Source: Mesonia oceanica
Lineage (GTDB): Bacteria > Bacteroidota > Bacteroidia > Flavobacteriales > Flavobacteriaceae
DNA: 64,000 bases
Direction: 5' to 3'
Assembly (NCBI RefSeq): GCF_902499555.1
Contig: NZ_CABVMM010000001.1
Coordinates: 248,001 to 312,000, forward strand
Of the stretch, positions 42,088 through 52,400 are shown piece after piece. The notes under the pieces are model-generated. The model was given only the letters and a program-made list of their open reading frames with translations, was not told the origin of the DNA and ran no database searches. The translations under genes and the position numbers were made by a program. Every line of letters starts with the position of its first letter. Position 1 is the stretch's first letter.

Positions 42088-42905
42088 TTAATTTCTAATT
42101 ATTATACTATTCAAGTAAGTATCTAAATCATTAGATGGTTGAGCTTGTTTACCTCCTATAGGATAATACCTAGTTACTCCGTGGTGCTTAGATAAAATAT
42201 AATGAGGCAGACTTGGATTCTTTTTTATATGCAAAAGATCACCACCATTTAAGTTTCCAAATTCATCAAAACTTTTGGAAGGGTATCCATATCCATAACC
42301 AGGAGAACCTCCAGGGTGAGTATGTATATGAAATAACTTCTTTCCGAAATCAACCATATTGCCTACTTTTTTTGAGGATGCATAGTAGTCCCAAGATTGC
42401 GACATTGTATTTCCACTCCAAGGACTTAAAGCTAATCCTTTACCACCTATTGATTTATCATCAAAGGCCCAGGCACTAAATTCTTTACTTGATTTAAAGG
42501 ATAAAAATTTCATTGCTTGTAAACCTTCATCTAAACTACCACCTCTAAAAATCATCCCCTCCTTAGAGTAATCTAATCCAAATTCACCAGATAAGACACC
42601 TTTACTTATATCTTTATAATCACCATCAGGCATAAACAGACCACTTGCTTTTTTTTCTCCCGTAAATATCCTATCAAAATTGTCTTTTGTTTTTCTAATT
42701 AAGAATAATTCTCCGGTATTCTTGTCATACCCATAATCATCAAGTGGCTTTTGAACAGATTCAACCACCATCCTCGTAGGATCGGTAAAATTGACCGGGT
42801 TTTGCAAAGTATAATTATAAGGACTCCACCCGGGATATTTCTCCGCCAATGGGTCAACACTTAACCAAACACTCCATTTCGGTTTATAGTACCTCGCCCC
42901 ATAGT
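42088..42905 (-). pseudogene. Orphan RHS toxin tip 4, JAB/DUF4329-like (HTHP)
   Basis: A truncated RHS fragment that begins within the core (NYYGARYYKPKWSVWLSVDP), without a start codon of its own, and passes the DPTRM junction; the usual DPTGM Gly is Arg here. The tip contains KLFHIHTHPGGSPGYG and a later GGD, the H-x-H...D arrangement of JAB/DUF4329-type metal-dependent toxin domains. It is silent as it stands. The immunity-like lipoprotein gene follows by 3 bases. Confidence 0.72.
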
Positions 42906-42938
42906 AATTGGCTACTTTTTAGACTGGTTTTATAAAAT

Positions 42939-43316
42939 TTATTTTATTTTTTTATAAAACAAATTTTGATCGTAATTTTCAATTAGTCGAAACTTTCCTA
43001 AGCTAGATTCTATTGGAAAATAAACAGTTATTAAATCAATATTCAAATATTTTTTATTTTTTTCAATCTTATTATTATTCAGTAAAAAATCTTTTAAAAT
43101 TAGCTCTCCTTCAGATATTTCCCATTCAGATAAGTTTTTAAAAATAAGAGTACTGTCTTTTGAATAAATAGTTCTAACATATTCATTATTTTCGGTTATT
43201 TTTAAAGTATCAATATTATTTTGAAAATTACCAATATAAACTCCTTGGATATTATCTTCATTTATATTTTTGTTAGAGCAACTCTGAAAAATGAAGAAAA
43301 TAAATATTAAAAGCAT
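42939..43316 (-). CDS. Putative immunity lipoprotein, cassette 3
   Basis: This encodes 125 residues from the ATG at 43316, giving the lipoprotein signal MLLIFIFFIFQSC; a longer reading from 43346 overlaps the toxin tip and adds a hydrophilic start. The mature part is strand-rich (GVYIGNFQNN, LIFKNLSEWEISEGELILKD), like a small lipocalin-type barrel. It starts 1 base after the stop of tip 3, the immunity position. No family was recognised. Confidence 0.62.
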   Translation of the reverse strand: MLLIFIFFIFQSCSNKNINEDNIQGVYIGNFQNNIDTLKITENNEYVRTIYSKDSTLIFKNLSEWEISEGELILKDFLLNNNKIEKNKKYLNIDLITVYFPIESSLGKFRLIENYDQNLFYKKIK

Positions 43317-43317
43317 T

Positions 43318-44112
43318 TTACCAATCTGTGTCAAATCTAGTGTCATAAATATAATGGTTTTGTTTTAAGCTATTTACAGATTCTATCCATATATAGCTTT
43401 GCTTAGTTTCAGAATATGGCATTAACCTGTTAGTACGATTATGATCTCTATTATGCATTGGTTTTAAACCTGGTAAATGATAAAATAATGATTGTGGTGT
43501 TTTAGTATCGGTTAACAATATAATGACCTGATCTCCTAATGGGTATATACTTGCTCCTGCAGAGCCAACCATCTGTTCTGTCATATTTAAACCTGACCTA
43601 ACTATACCACCCAAACCAAAATTAACAGGAGTATATCCTTTCTCGGCTCTTTTCAAGTACATAGCCCTTGCTTTATAAGCAGCATAAGACATTTTCATAT
43701 CTTCTGTCATTGGATGATTATCGTCCATCAGACTTCTTTTCGGACCATTACCATTTACAAATTCATCATAAATTTTTTTCCAGTTTACATCTTCATTTCT
43801 ATGGTTAAATCCTTTTATAACATCTGCACCTAAACTAATAAATTGTGAATAACAACCTGCTGTTAACTCTGTTCTCCCATCAAGACTACCTCCTTTATAA
43901 TGCGTTACATCATACTTATCACCTCCTAGTCCACTAATTTTGTTTGTTTCATATTTTTGTTCTTCTTCATTCCAAACGGCTTCGTATTCGTGGTCGGATC
44001 CTTCCACCACCATTCCCGTAGGATCGGTAAAATTGACCGGGTTTTGCAAAGTATAATTATAAGGACTCCACCCGGGATATTTCTCCGCCATTGGGTCAAC
44101 ACTTAGCCACAA
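43318..44112 (-). pseudogene. Orphan RHS toxin tip 3, unknown activity
   Basis: This encodes 264 codons opening at a TTG in WLSVDPMAEKYPG, after the same in-frame TAG and spacer as tip 5. The core end reaches DPTGM, then a variable tip of about 220 residues that ends YDTRFDTDW. The tip has CYSQFISLGADVIKGF and a YHLPGLKPMHNRDHNRTNR stretch; I recognise no enzyme family. It has no start codon, promoter or signal of its own. The immunity-like lipoprotein gene follows directly. Confidence 0.7.
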
Positions 44113-44362
44113 CCACTAAACTTTTGCCTCGCGCGAGCTTCCACTTTCTTCAAAGAACTCAACTTCCCCATAAGAATAGCCTTTTATTTTTAGTAGAAAG
44201 AAAAAAATACAGGACTTCCTTTTACTGTTTTAAAAGCTGAAGATTTCCGCCTAGAAATACTCTAAATAAACCTTGTCTATAAATAAAGGATTTTATATAT
44301 GCTCGACCTGATGCTCAAGGATGCACAATCAAATTCACTTGAGGAAAAATTGGCAGGATAAA
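43998..44362. repeat. Direct repeat, copy 2 (RHS core end plus spacer)
   Basis: Nearly identical to 41390-41742 in the same orientation, with a handful of base differences by eye. Recombination between the copies would remove tips 3 and 4 together with their immunity genes, about 2.6 kb. Confidence 0.85.
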
Positions 44363-44408
44363 ATTTTACACTTTTACGGACGATTGTTGGTAAAAGAATT
44401 ATTATTAG

Positions 44409-44666
44409 CTATTTCAAAAAACTCTCAAAGTCTTCTTCATCTTTAATAGCTTTCGGAAGAAAATCCTTAGCTATTTTTAAAATCTCTTCCCAATGCTGTA
44501 GAGTAAATTCTGTTGTTGTTTTTGAACCATAGATTTTGAAAGACAACTCTTTATCATCAGTTATTGAAATTTCCATAAGCGGCTCTCTTTCTTTTTCAAA
44601 ACAAACCTCTACAAAAGGATATTTTGAAGATATATCTCCTACTTTTTCAAATCTTAGTTTTTTCAT
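44409..44666 (-). CDS. Putative cytoplasmic immunity protein, cassette 2
   Basis: The 85-residue soluble protein with no signal peptide starts MKKLRFEKVGDISSKYPFVE and is acidic toward the end (KDEEDFESFLK). It begins 5 bases after the stop of tip 2. The lack of a lipoprotein signal, unlike the other four immunity candidates, suggests that its toxin acts in the cytoplasm, for example on nucleic acid. No family was recognised with certainty. Confidence 0.62.
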   Translation of the reverse strand: MKKLRFEKVGDISSKYPFVEVCFEKEREPLMEISITDDKELSFKIYGSKTTTEFTLQHWEEILKIAKDFLPKAIKDEEDFESFLK

Positions 44667-44671
44667 AATAT

Positions 44672-45590
44672 TTATTTTACACCTCTAAATCCAATAAATT
44701 CTCCACTTGATCTCCAACTTGCAGCATTCCCATTCTTCAGTGTATAAGTTACCCAGCCTTCGGGAAATCTACCACCTGCTCCTGTTGTTCTTACTCCATT
44801 TCTCAAAATGTTTTTCAAACTTTCAGAACCTAACTTATTAAGAGCTTGAGGGCTATTATACACCTTCATTAGAGCTTCTGCTGATTCAAACCCAAAATAT
44901 TCTGGATGTTTGGTCGTTGCTCTTCCAGCATTCGAAAGAAGTGTTTTTTTTAATTGAGAAATTCCTGATTTAAATAATAATTTGGCTTCAGGACCAGCAG
45001 GACCTGCCAACCATTCTAAACCACCTGACGAACCCAAAGGCTCGATTACATTTAACTTTGGTTTATTAAAAGCATAATCCCATAGGTTTGCCAAAGATGC
45101 CCCATCATAATAATTATGCTCATTATAAAATTCGGTATATGCATCTGCCATTTCACGGCTAAAAAAACCAAGAGATACACTCCCGTCATTAAGATCTTCC
45201 CTAGGGTTAATTAGGCTTGCCCAAGCTTTAGCTTCTTGAAAGTCACTATCGTTTACTACTAAAGTTTTATTTATATTATCTTTTACTTCAACTGTCTCCA
45301 CCGTATCGGCATTCTCATATATGGTTTCCGGTACCATACCTGTTGGATCCACCATATTGATGGGGTTGTTCATCGTGTAAGCATATGGACTCCACCCGGG
45401 ATATTTCTCCGCCAAGGGGTCAACACTTAACCAAACACTCCATTTCGAGTTATAGTACCTCGCCCCATAGTAATAGTTACCTGTTTCTTGGTCCAGTTCT
45501 TTCCCGTTAAACTTATAGGGTAAGCGTGGTCCCGGGGCATCGCTGTACTGCTCGGCAAGGGTTTCGCCAAAGTGAAAGTTTACTATAATA
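44672..45590 (-). pseudogene. Orphan RHS toxin tip 2, unknown activity
   Basis: The longest orphan: core sequence from VNFHFGETLAEQYSDAPGPR through ELDQETGNYYYGARYY to WLSVDPLAEKYPGW, about 60 more core codons than tips 3 and 5, then the junction DPTGM and a tip of about 210 residues. It has no start codon; the nearest upstream in-frame signal is a TAA. The tip ends with a compact GRFPEGWVTYTLKNGNAASW followed by GEFIGFRGVK, which looks like a small nuclease-type domain, but I cannot name it. A cytoplasmic immunity candidate follows by 5 bases. Confidence 0.72.
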
Positions 45591-45598
45591 TTGAATTA

Positions 45599-46375
45599 TT
45601 AAAATTTTAAATAGAGGTTTTTCTGCTTAATAAACTGATAATCTCTTTTACCTGAAAACTTAATTGCTAAATTATTATTAGAATCTAAGTACATTTTTTG
45701 TATTATAGAGTCTCTAGAATTTATTAGATAAGAAAAGTCTATCATATATTTGAAATTAGACGTATCAATAGTTTGTTGAAATTCTTGTGATTTAGAATTC
45801 ATTAAACTAAGCCATATTTTAAACTCTACTTTAGACCTTTTCAGTTTTGTTCTAAATTCTATATTTTTCTTTTTTTCTATATCTTTTATTCCAAGAATTT
45901 TAATTTGTTCATATAATTTATTATTTATTGTATCAAACCTTTTATTATTATAACTGAGTTTTTTTAAATATAGATAAAGATCTTTATATCTCTTGGATAT
46001 TGGCTCTTCACTAATATCAAATTCATATCTTTTATTATTAAAAATAAAAGATATTGAACAAACAGATTCATATTCACTTTGCTTTTTATTAGACGAAACT
46101 AACTTATTATTTACTAATGAATTTAAAATGAATTTAATGGAATCTAATTCTTTTGTATCTAAAATTGTAAATTCCAATTTATTATATAAAGAGTTGTACT
46201 TGTTTCTATTTTTAAAAAGGGTATCGTTCTTTATATAAAGATTTAGTTCTCCCATCTTATTAGGAGAAGTGAAAAATTCATTATAGTAGAACTCTGAAAA
46301 TTGATTTTTTTCGGAGCAACCAACTGAAAATAGAATTAAAAATATGAATGAATATTTAAAATTTATGTTTTTCAT
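45599..46375 (-). CDS. Putative immunity lipoprotein of the active RHS toxin
   Basis: The 258-residue lipoprotein (signal FIFLILFSVGC) is Lys- and Asn-rich with several predicted strands (EYESVCSISFIFNNKRYEFD). It begins 1 base after the stop of the full-length RHS gene, in the classic immunity position. Its membrane anchor agrees with a toxin that acts outside the cytoplasm, such as the zinc-protease-like tip of the main gene. No family was recognised. The base composition is markedly AT-rich, like the other immunity candidates. Confidence 0.65.
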   Translation of the reverse strand: MKNINFKYSFIFLILFSVGCSEKNQFSEFYYNEFFTSPNKMGELNLYIKNDTLFKNRNKYNSLYNKLEFTILDTKELDSIKFILNSLVNNKLVSSNKKQSEYESVCSISFIFNNKRYEFDISEEPISKRYKDLYLYLKKLSYNNKRFDTINNKLYEQIKILGIKDIEKKKNIEFRTKLKRSKVEFKIWLSLMNSKSQEFQQTIDTSNFKYMIDFSYLINSRDSIIQKMYLDSNNNLAIKFSGKRDYQFIKQKNLYLKF

Positions 46376-46376
46376 A

Positions 46377-49376
46377 TTAGTTATTTAGCTTTTCATTAAA
46401 AGGTTTGCCATATTTACTATAAAGTGATCTATAACGTAGGTTTCTTCTTATATCTATACCTATATTTTGACCATAATTATATAAATGATTTAAGTGAAAA
46501 CCTTTAAAATTATCAGTAGTAAATTTAAATTGAGGATTATCAATTTGCATTTTAAAAATCTTGAAATGCCCTTTTGTATCATTAAATGTTCCAGAAGTTA
46601 TATGACCATAGGCTTCATGAACTTTAATTAAATTTCTTAAATTTTCTACTGTTGGCTTAAACCATTCATCTGCTACACTTTTACCATTTTTATGAACACC
46701 TCTTTTTATAAGTAGATTATCAGGAGTGCCATCTTTAGCATTATATAAACCTCCCAAAGCATCTACAATGTGTCGTTTTATAGTTATCTTTCCATTATTA
46801 TTTAGACCATCATTAAGGTTATAATTTGCAATATGAGTTTCTACTCTATCTCTTGAACCAGGGAAAAGATAATTGAAAATTTCATTACTTAGATATTTTC
46901 CTCCATTGTCATCAACCAACTCATTTTTACTCATATTAGAAAAATCTTTATCGCCGTCATAAATGATAGGTTCTCCCGTAAAACCTTCTTCTGTATCTCC
47001 TCTATAACAACCTTTTGAATCATAAACAGGATTTTCTTCCACTACCATCCCCGTAGGATCGGTAAAATTGACCGGGTTTTGCAAAGTATAATTATATGGT
47101 GACCACCCAGGGTATTTCTCCGCCATTGGGTCAACACTTAGCCAAACACTCCATTTCGGGTCGTAGTAACGTGCTCCATAGTAATAGTTACCTGTTTCTT
47201 GGTCCAGTTCTTTCCCGTTAAACTTATAGGGTAAGCGTGGTCCCGGGGCATCGCTGTACTGCTCGGCAAGGGTTTCGCCAAAAGGTAAATTTACAAAAAA
47301 TTGATAAGGATTCCCATCTATACTGGTAATGCCTGTGTTAGAACCTAAGTGGTTGGCATGGTAGTAATAGACTGGTAATGCTTGTGGGGCTGCTGCTATT
47401 TGAAGGTTACTTTCTATAGGGGCTGGCCTACTGGTATTATTCGTTGTAGCGGTATCTTTGCTCGCTTCATATTTTTTAAAAGTGACACTCCCTTTGCCTG
47501 CTTTTTGCGCATATAGTTGCAAGTCTGCAATTTGTTGTTGTTGCAGTTCTTTTGGTTTTAGTTGGTTACTTTCTTGTGTTGCCGCCGCCTGCGGGCTTCT
47601 TTCTGTTGCTGCTGTTGGTGACGTTTCAAACATACTAGGATCGCCGTTTCCTATGGCTGTGGCTATTCTTTTTGAACCATTAAAGTAATGCTTGGTATAG
47701 GAGCCTTGCGGGTGTATTACTATAAATGGGTTAGGATAGGTGGTATAAGGGTTAAACTGTATGGAGCTTTGGTTAGCTAAGGTTCCGTTTTCATAAACCT
47801 GTTCTAAATTGGAGGAGGCTTTTAGTACCCGCTCTCCGGTATAGTCATAGATATAATGGTGCATCACATGGTTCTCTTCTAATACCCTTAACCTATTGCT
47901 CTCATCCCAATACATTTTTGTTTCTACCTCTTGGGGGTTCATAATGTATTTTAGGTTTCCATTTAAATCGTAGGAAAAATATTTTTCTGTTTGTGTAGCT
48001 TCATCTATAATCGCTTCTATTTTATGGGTGCCATCTACGTATTTGTAAACATTTTTATAGGTGTTATTATTGTCTATACTTCCATTCTTGTTATGTTTCT
48101 GGGTTTTATTTAAAATGCTATGTGCATTTGTGTATCTTAATTCTGATTCATAATTCGCGTTAATATCACTGTAGCTATTTTGAAATTCACTTTCAAATAT
48201 ACCTTTGCTGCTGGCTAATCTGTTTATTTTATCGTAAGCATAACGAAATTCGTATTTTCCCCCCATTTTATTGGGATCCATCGCAACATCGTTTGCTACA
48301 CTTACTACATTATTCATTTTATCGTAGTCATACTTTAAATTCAGGAGTTTATCTCCATTCTGTAGCTTTACACTATATCCATTTACATTGCGCAAAGCAT
48401 TGGTATAGTCGTACTCTGTAACGGTATTATTACCATGTATAATTAACCTGGGACTTTCAAAAAATGTATAATAGGCTTCTTTTATATAAGTATAATCTCC
48501 TATAATGGAGAAGAGGTTCCCTCCCTCGTCATAAGAATAGACTACGTTTTCTCCATCGGGGTACTCTATATTTTTTATTCTGTTCCAAGAGTCGTAATTA
48601 AAGTTGGTGGTAAAATACCGGGTGGGTATATTGGGGCCTACTACAATTCTGGTATTGCTGGTTATTTCTCCCATATTACCATACTTAAAAGACTGTGATC
48701 CTGTCGCATCGGTTACATATACAAGTTTTCCTGTTTGGTTACCTTCTCCCGCTGATCCATATTTGTAAGTTACATTACTAATATTGCTGCCATTGGGCAT
48801 ATTGGGGTAATTTTCTTCTATGAGCCTATTATATTCATAATTATAAGTAATTTCTTCACTGTCTTGAGCTAAATTAGCAGTAACCAAGCTTATTAGGTTT
48901 CCGGCTCTATCGTATGTATAGGAAGTCATTCCTTTATCTGGATTGGTGTAAGCTATTTTTCTGCCGGCAAAATCATATTCGTAGGAAGAGGTAATATTAT
49001 CTCCATCTGTATATGACAACAGTTCTCCTATAGCATTATAGGTGAATTTGGTTAAAATATCGCCATTGTCGCCTATCGTTTTTTCTTTTACCACTCTGCC
49101 TCGTACATCGGTAAATTTTTCAGAAATTACCTGACTGGAGTTGTTTTGCTCTATAATGGTTTTTGTTTTAAAAAGGTTATCTTCAATACCCGGGATATTA
49201 AATGTAGCATTATCTTCGGCATTGGTGAGTTTTATGGTTCTGTCTAGTTCGTCATATTTAATAATGGAAAAATAAGAAGGTGAAGGTAAATCTGCTTTTA
49301 TAAAGTAATTTTCTATACCTTCTCCTTCTGCTGTCGATTGGTGTTGGTTTACTACCCTTGAAAACTCATCGTACAC
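46377..49376 (-). CDS. RHS C-terminal half: repeats, core and HEAYGH toxin tip (separated by frameshift)
   Basis: 999 codons, out of frame with the 2,430-residue part upstream. It opens with GTG in YDEFSRVVNQ, with no ATG, so it is not an independent gene. It has RHS YD-type repeats (about 60-560), an Ala/Gln/Thr-rich hinge, then the core (HANHLGSNTGITSIDG, FNGKELDQETGNYYYGARYY, WLSVDPMAEKYPGW) and the DPTGM junction. The toxin tip of about 230 residues contains KVHEAYGHITSG, a zinc-protease-like motif with one residue more than HExxH. It joins to the upstream part if one G is removed from the tract at 49405-49411. An immunity candidate follows by 1 base. Confidence 0.85.
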   Translation of the reverse strand: MYDEFSRVVNQHQSTAEGEGIENYFIKADLPSPSYFSIIKYDELDRTIKLTNAEDNATFNIPGIEDNLFKTKTIIEQNNSSQVISEKFTDVRGRVVKEKTIGDNGDILTKFTYNAIGELLSYTDGDNITSSYEYDFAGRKIAYTNPDKGMTSYTYDRAGNLISLVTANLAQDSEEITYNYEYNRLIEENYPNMPNGSNISNVTYKYGSAGEGNQTGKLVYVTDATGSQSFKYGNMGEITSNTRIVVGPNIPTRYFTTNFNYDSWNRIKNIEYPDGENVVYSYDEGGNLFSIIGDYTYIKEAYYTFFESPRLIIHGNNTVTEYDYTNALRNVNGYSVKLQNGDKLLNLKYDYDKMNNVVSVANDVAMDPNKMGGKYEFRYAYDKINRLASSKGIFESEFQNSYSDINANYESELRYTNAHSILNKTQKHNKNGSIDNNNTYKNVYKYVDGTHKIEAIIDEATQTEKYFSYDLNGNLKYIMNPQEVETKMYWDESNRLRVLEENHVMHHYIYDYTGERVLKASSNLEQVYENGTLANQSSIQFNPYTTYPNPFIVIHPQGSYTKHYFNGSKRIATAIGNGDPSMFETSPTAATERSPQAAATQESNQLKPKELQQQQIADLQLYAQKAGKGSVTFKKYEASKDTATTNNTSRPAPIESNLQIAAAPQALPVYYYHANHLGSNTGITSIDGNPYQFFVNLPFGETLAEQYSDAPGPRLPYKFNGKELDQETGNYYYGARYYDPKWSVWLSVDPMAEKYPGWSPYNYTLQNPVNFTDPTGMVVEENPVYDSKGCYRGDTEEGFTGEPIIYDGDKDFSNMSKNELVDDNGGKYLSNEIFNYLFPGSRDRVETHIANYNLNDGLNNNGKITIKRHIVDALGGLYNAKDGTPDNLLIKRGVHKNGKSVADEWFKPTVENLRNLIKVHEAYGHITSGTFNDTKGHFKIFKMQIDNPQFKFTTDNFKGFHLNHLYNYGQNIGIDIRRNLRYRSLYSKYGKPFNEKLNN

Positions 49377-49401
49377 TTTCCAACCTGAAATATGAACAAT
49401 G

Positions 49402-52400
49402 TTACCCCCCCACGTCTTTTTTAGTTTGCCTTACTCTTCCTAAACCATCCATAATGGTATAGGTTTTAATAGGGTTGTTGGGATGCTCGTAATCGTAATG
49501 AGAGGTTAATGCCACAGGAAGAAATTCTTCTCCTGAGGGGATAGATATAGTTTGACTTAAATCTTGTTCTCTTGGATAGTAATCAAATTTTATGGTATAG
49601 GGTTTATTGGCCTCTTGTTCTTTTGGACCTAATACGGTAGATAACCTGCCAAAATCGTCATAGGTATAATTCATCTCATTACCACTAATGTCTGTTTCTT
49701 TGGTGATGGCATCATACAAATAATCATATTCGGTAGAAGATTGGTAGCCAAATACATCTTCAACTTCTGTTAAAAATTTATGCTCTATATTATCGTAGGT
49801 GTACGTATAAGACATATTCTCTCCATTTAGGTTTCCAGGATAAAAGATTTCTATAAGGTTTCCATACTGGTCATAATCCATTATTGTTTGAGCCCATTGA
49901 CCTTGTTGATTTAACTTTACACCGATTTTTTTAATGGCTCCTGTATTAACATCTACTTCGTTTATATTACGATCTCTTTTTTGATTGCCGTTATTATCGA
50001 ATACTTGAATTCTCGTAGGTATGTTGAGGATGTTATTTTGTTCTAGGGTAGGGTTTTCAAAATATCCTATTTCGCTATAATAGTTATCACTAGTATTAGA
50101 AACATCTCCATTGTCGTAATATTTTGTAATACGACCTAAACCATCATATTCCATAACTATTTCACTTACAATGGGAGAATTGGTTAATTCATAATTCTCA
50201 GTAGTGGTTTTTTCTAATAGTACTGCAGCTCTTTTTCTTCCTTCAGTACCTCCAACGTCGTAATTTTCATCTAAATCAGAATTCACAATTATTAATCCAT
50301 CATTTCCAATTTCTTTTAAACCATATTCATGTATAGTTCTTACAAAAATATTATTGGGATTGTTTTCGTCCCATTCGCCCCTTACTACTATAGATTCTTT
50401 GAGTTTACCTTTTAAAAAGTAGTTTTGGTTATGAAATTTATTTACTTTGGTTCTAAAAACATCTTCTGAGATGTCTCCGTTGGCATCAGCTAAATATTCT
50501 ACGGTTTTTACGGTTTCAAATCCGTAGGACAGTCTTTCTCTTCTGTCATAATAAGCATTTTCATATTCATAAAATTTTGAGTAATTGGAATAACCTGTAT
50601 TGGGAAGGTCGTAACCATCTTCAAGAGTGGTCTTGCTCAATACCCATGTCGCTTTTGGATTATTATAGGTTTTTCCTTGTGCTTTATAATCTAGGGTTAC
50701 TTTTCCTCCTAAGGGATTGTTTACAGATTTTAGTTTGTTGGTTCTTCCTATCGCTGAGTAATTTACATTAATTTCGTCATTTGAATATTGAACAATATAA
50801 TCGGCAAACCCATCACCGTTTAAATCTCTAAAATCTTTGGTTTGAACGGTTACGTTTTCACTTACATTTCCTCCTAAATTTACACCGAACTTTACGTGAA
50901 TAACAGGAACCAACCAGCAACATATGGGGAAACCAAAAAATATTCCTACATCGCCGTCTGCACCAATAATTACATCTTGATAGTTTCTTTTTAAATTTAC
51001 AATAGAACTAGCTGCAGTTAAGGAATAATCTTGATCAGCAAATTTATTTCCGTAATTAAATTTTACAGAACTAGAGCTACCTTCTAGGTTACCATCACTT
51101 TCTATGATATCGATTAATCCATCTCCATTTATGTCTTGAAATGCGGTTTTGGTATTGGTTTGCGATTCAGATATACCAGCATTTAAACTTGCTCCTACAT
51201 TTGGAAATAATGAAGGGAAACTTAATCCTCCTCCTATACTGCTACTTGTTAACGTTGGAAAGGATTCACTATAGGTGAGATTTTTAAATATTTCAAAATT
51301 GTTATTATTCTGATGTTGTCCTTTATTTAGTTGATATAAATAACTTCCATTTATCTCTTTAATCCTATCGGGTAGCCCATCTCCATTTAAATCTAAGAAA
51401 AATTGTTCTTCTTTGTTTTGCCCAGCAACATTTACTGTAATCCCTATCTGGCTGGTAGCATTCCCTATAGAAAACTTATTACTTTTAGTAGAAGAAGCGT
51501 CTGTTCCTTCAGCCGAAGAAGATGAGTAAAGGGTATAGGCATCGCTACCTGTTGCAGAGGCTGCTATTCCCCAATTATTGTAAGAATTTAAAACTCCAAA
51601 ATTGTGATCACCAGAAGGGTTGTTTAAACCTCCTGTCATATTCGATAAAACTAGGTTGTCTGCATACCAAATATCGGGGTAACCATCTCCATTCCAGTCC
51701 ATAAATCCGGTAAGGGTATTGCTGTAACCGGGTGTAAAGCTAGATATTGCAAGCGGATTATACCCTGCGGACATTGTTCTTCTTGAACTTTTGCGTTTTA
51801 TTTTAATAGCTTTCATTCCAGTGATATTGTTAGAAGGTAAACTTGGACCTTCCGTATCATTATCACTAATCTCTCCTGCAACGCTTCCGATACTTGAACC
51901 TCCAGAACTTCCAGTAGAAGATGGATCTATATTTCCTATGGTTATCTCTGTTATTCTGTCGAAATATTGATTTTCTGGATCGATTCCTACCCATCTATCT
52001 TCGTCTAAAGTACCATTACTTTTTGCATTTGCAGGCATAAAAGATATTTCTGGAATATATCCTGCCGGATTATTATTCATCCAAGCTTCCAAATTATTTA
52101 TAACATCTTCTACCGCATTGGGGTCGGAGAAATCGGTATTTTCATTGGGCAAATTCATCTGATCTGCAATTGATTGTTGGGCGCAATCTTCAAAATCACT
52201 ACTTTCTTCATCACAATTAATAGTAATTAAATCGAAATTATAATTATTGGACGTATTTACCAGAAGGTCATGATTGATTAGCTTTCCAATGTTATCTTCA
52301 GGAATGTTACTATCGTCATAGTTATCATTGTAATAAAATTGGCCAAAATTACCGTGCATTGATCCATAGTTGGAAAGATCGTTAAAATAGGAAACAGCAT

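Noticed and set aside
40765..44112. Orphan RHS tips as expressed stand-alone toxins
   Set aside because: They open at TTG codons inside the core or after in-frame stops and have no promoter or signal; they are better described as silent cassettes.
46377..49376. Independent RHS gene of 999 codons
   Set aside because: It has only a GTG opening inside a repeat, no signal peptide and no promoter, and it fuses in frame to the upstream 2,430 codons if one G is dropped from the seven-G run.
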